From NCBI GenBank assembly GCA_017881705.1, contig JADGQP010000197.1, forward strand, positions 1 to 5,546: DNA of 5,546 bases, read 5' to 3'. Positions 5,314 through 5,546 of this stretch are shown piece after piece (position 1 is the stretch's first letter; the number at the start of each line of letters is the position of its first letter). The DNA is from Christensenellaceae bacterium (GTDB taxonomy: Bacteria > Bacillota > Clostridia > Christensenellales > Aristaeellaceae). Under the pieces are notes generated by a model that ran no database searches, had not been told where the DNA came from, and saw only the letters and a program-made list of their open reading frames with translations. A program made the position numbers and the translations under genes.

Positions 5314-5546
5314 ATGAAAGTCAACAATCGCGGACACAAAAAGGCCAACAAGAAAGTGACGGCAGCCATTGCGCTGTCCATCGCGATGGTCGTAACGATC
5401 TTTTTGGGCTATATCTCGCTTAACGGCATGTGGCTGGACAGCCGCGGCCTGTATAAGCTCAACGCCTGGATGCCCAAAACGAACGTTACCAAGGAAACCT
5501 GGCCCAAACCCATCTCGCTGGGCCTGGACCTGAAGGGCGGCGTGTA
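5314..5546 (+). CDS. secD: Protein translocase subunit SecD, N-terminal part (runs off the window)
   Basis: SecD, with SecF, is an RND-family membrane complex that uses the proton-motive force to help SecYEG complete protein export. Seventy-seven codons are visible. The start ATG at 5314 is preceded by AGGATGG about 9 nt upstream. An ATG at 5301 is in another frame and has no proper ribosome binding site. The N-terminus is basic (KVNNRGHKKANKK), followed by a first membrane helix at about residues 16-36 (AAIALSIAMVVTIFLGYISL). The diagnostic SecD motif ISLGLDLKGGV is at about residues 67-77, at the start of the periplasmic-type P1 domain. Most of the protein, and whether it is fused to SecF, lies beyond the window. 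The 30-odd residues between the helix and the GLDLKGG motif are variable in the family. Confidence 0.92.
   Translation, partial: MKVNNRGHKKANKKVTAAIALSIAMVVTIFLGYISLNGMWLDSRGLYKLNAWMPKTNVTKETWPKPISLGLDLKGGV

Noticed and set aside
5301..5430. Short frame beginning at the ATG at 5301, overlapping secD
   Set aside because: The purine-rich stretch abuts this ATG with no spacing, and the product is out of frame with the clear SecD N-terminus.

Overview
The window looks like chromosome from a moderately GC-rich member of the Firmicutes, most likely class Clostridia. The evidence is strong AGGAGG-type ribosome binding sites, near-consensus sigma-A promoters, a Big_2 surface protein, a Bacillus-type AraR-like operator and Clostridia-like S2, EF-Ts and SecD sequences. 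This placement is inferred from protein character, not from a database search.

Layout. (1) Positions 1-554, plus strand: the 3' end of a large secreted or surface protein, with an Ig/PKD-like repeat followed by a Big_2 domain. (2) 623-676: a long symmetric hairpin that can terminate both this gene and the convergent araA. (3) 721-2193, minus strand: a complete L-arabinose isomerase gene, apparently monocistronic. (4) 2194-2644: a divergent control region. It holds the araA promoter with an AraR-like operator, then the rpsB promoter and a compactly folded rpsB leader. (5) 2645-4428: the rpsB-tsf translation operon (ribosomal protein S2 and elongation factor Ts), closed by a strong intrinsic terminator. 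The usual followers pyrH and frr are not next to it. (6) 4490-4822: no gene, but a run of four hairpins and then a very good promoter. (7) 4823-5176: a small unrecognised protein with two membrane segments. (8) 5314 to the window end: the start of secD, part of the Sec protein-export machinery.

The genes do not form one pathway. The window joins a surface protein, a sugar-catabolism gene under its own control, a core translation operon and the start of a secretion locus. I found no clearly new multi-gene system, mobile element, CRISPR array, tRNA or rRNA. The parts most worth following up are non-coding: the folded rpsB leader, the AraR-like site upstream of a lone araA, and the hairpin cluster and inverted-repeat promoter downstream of tsf.
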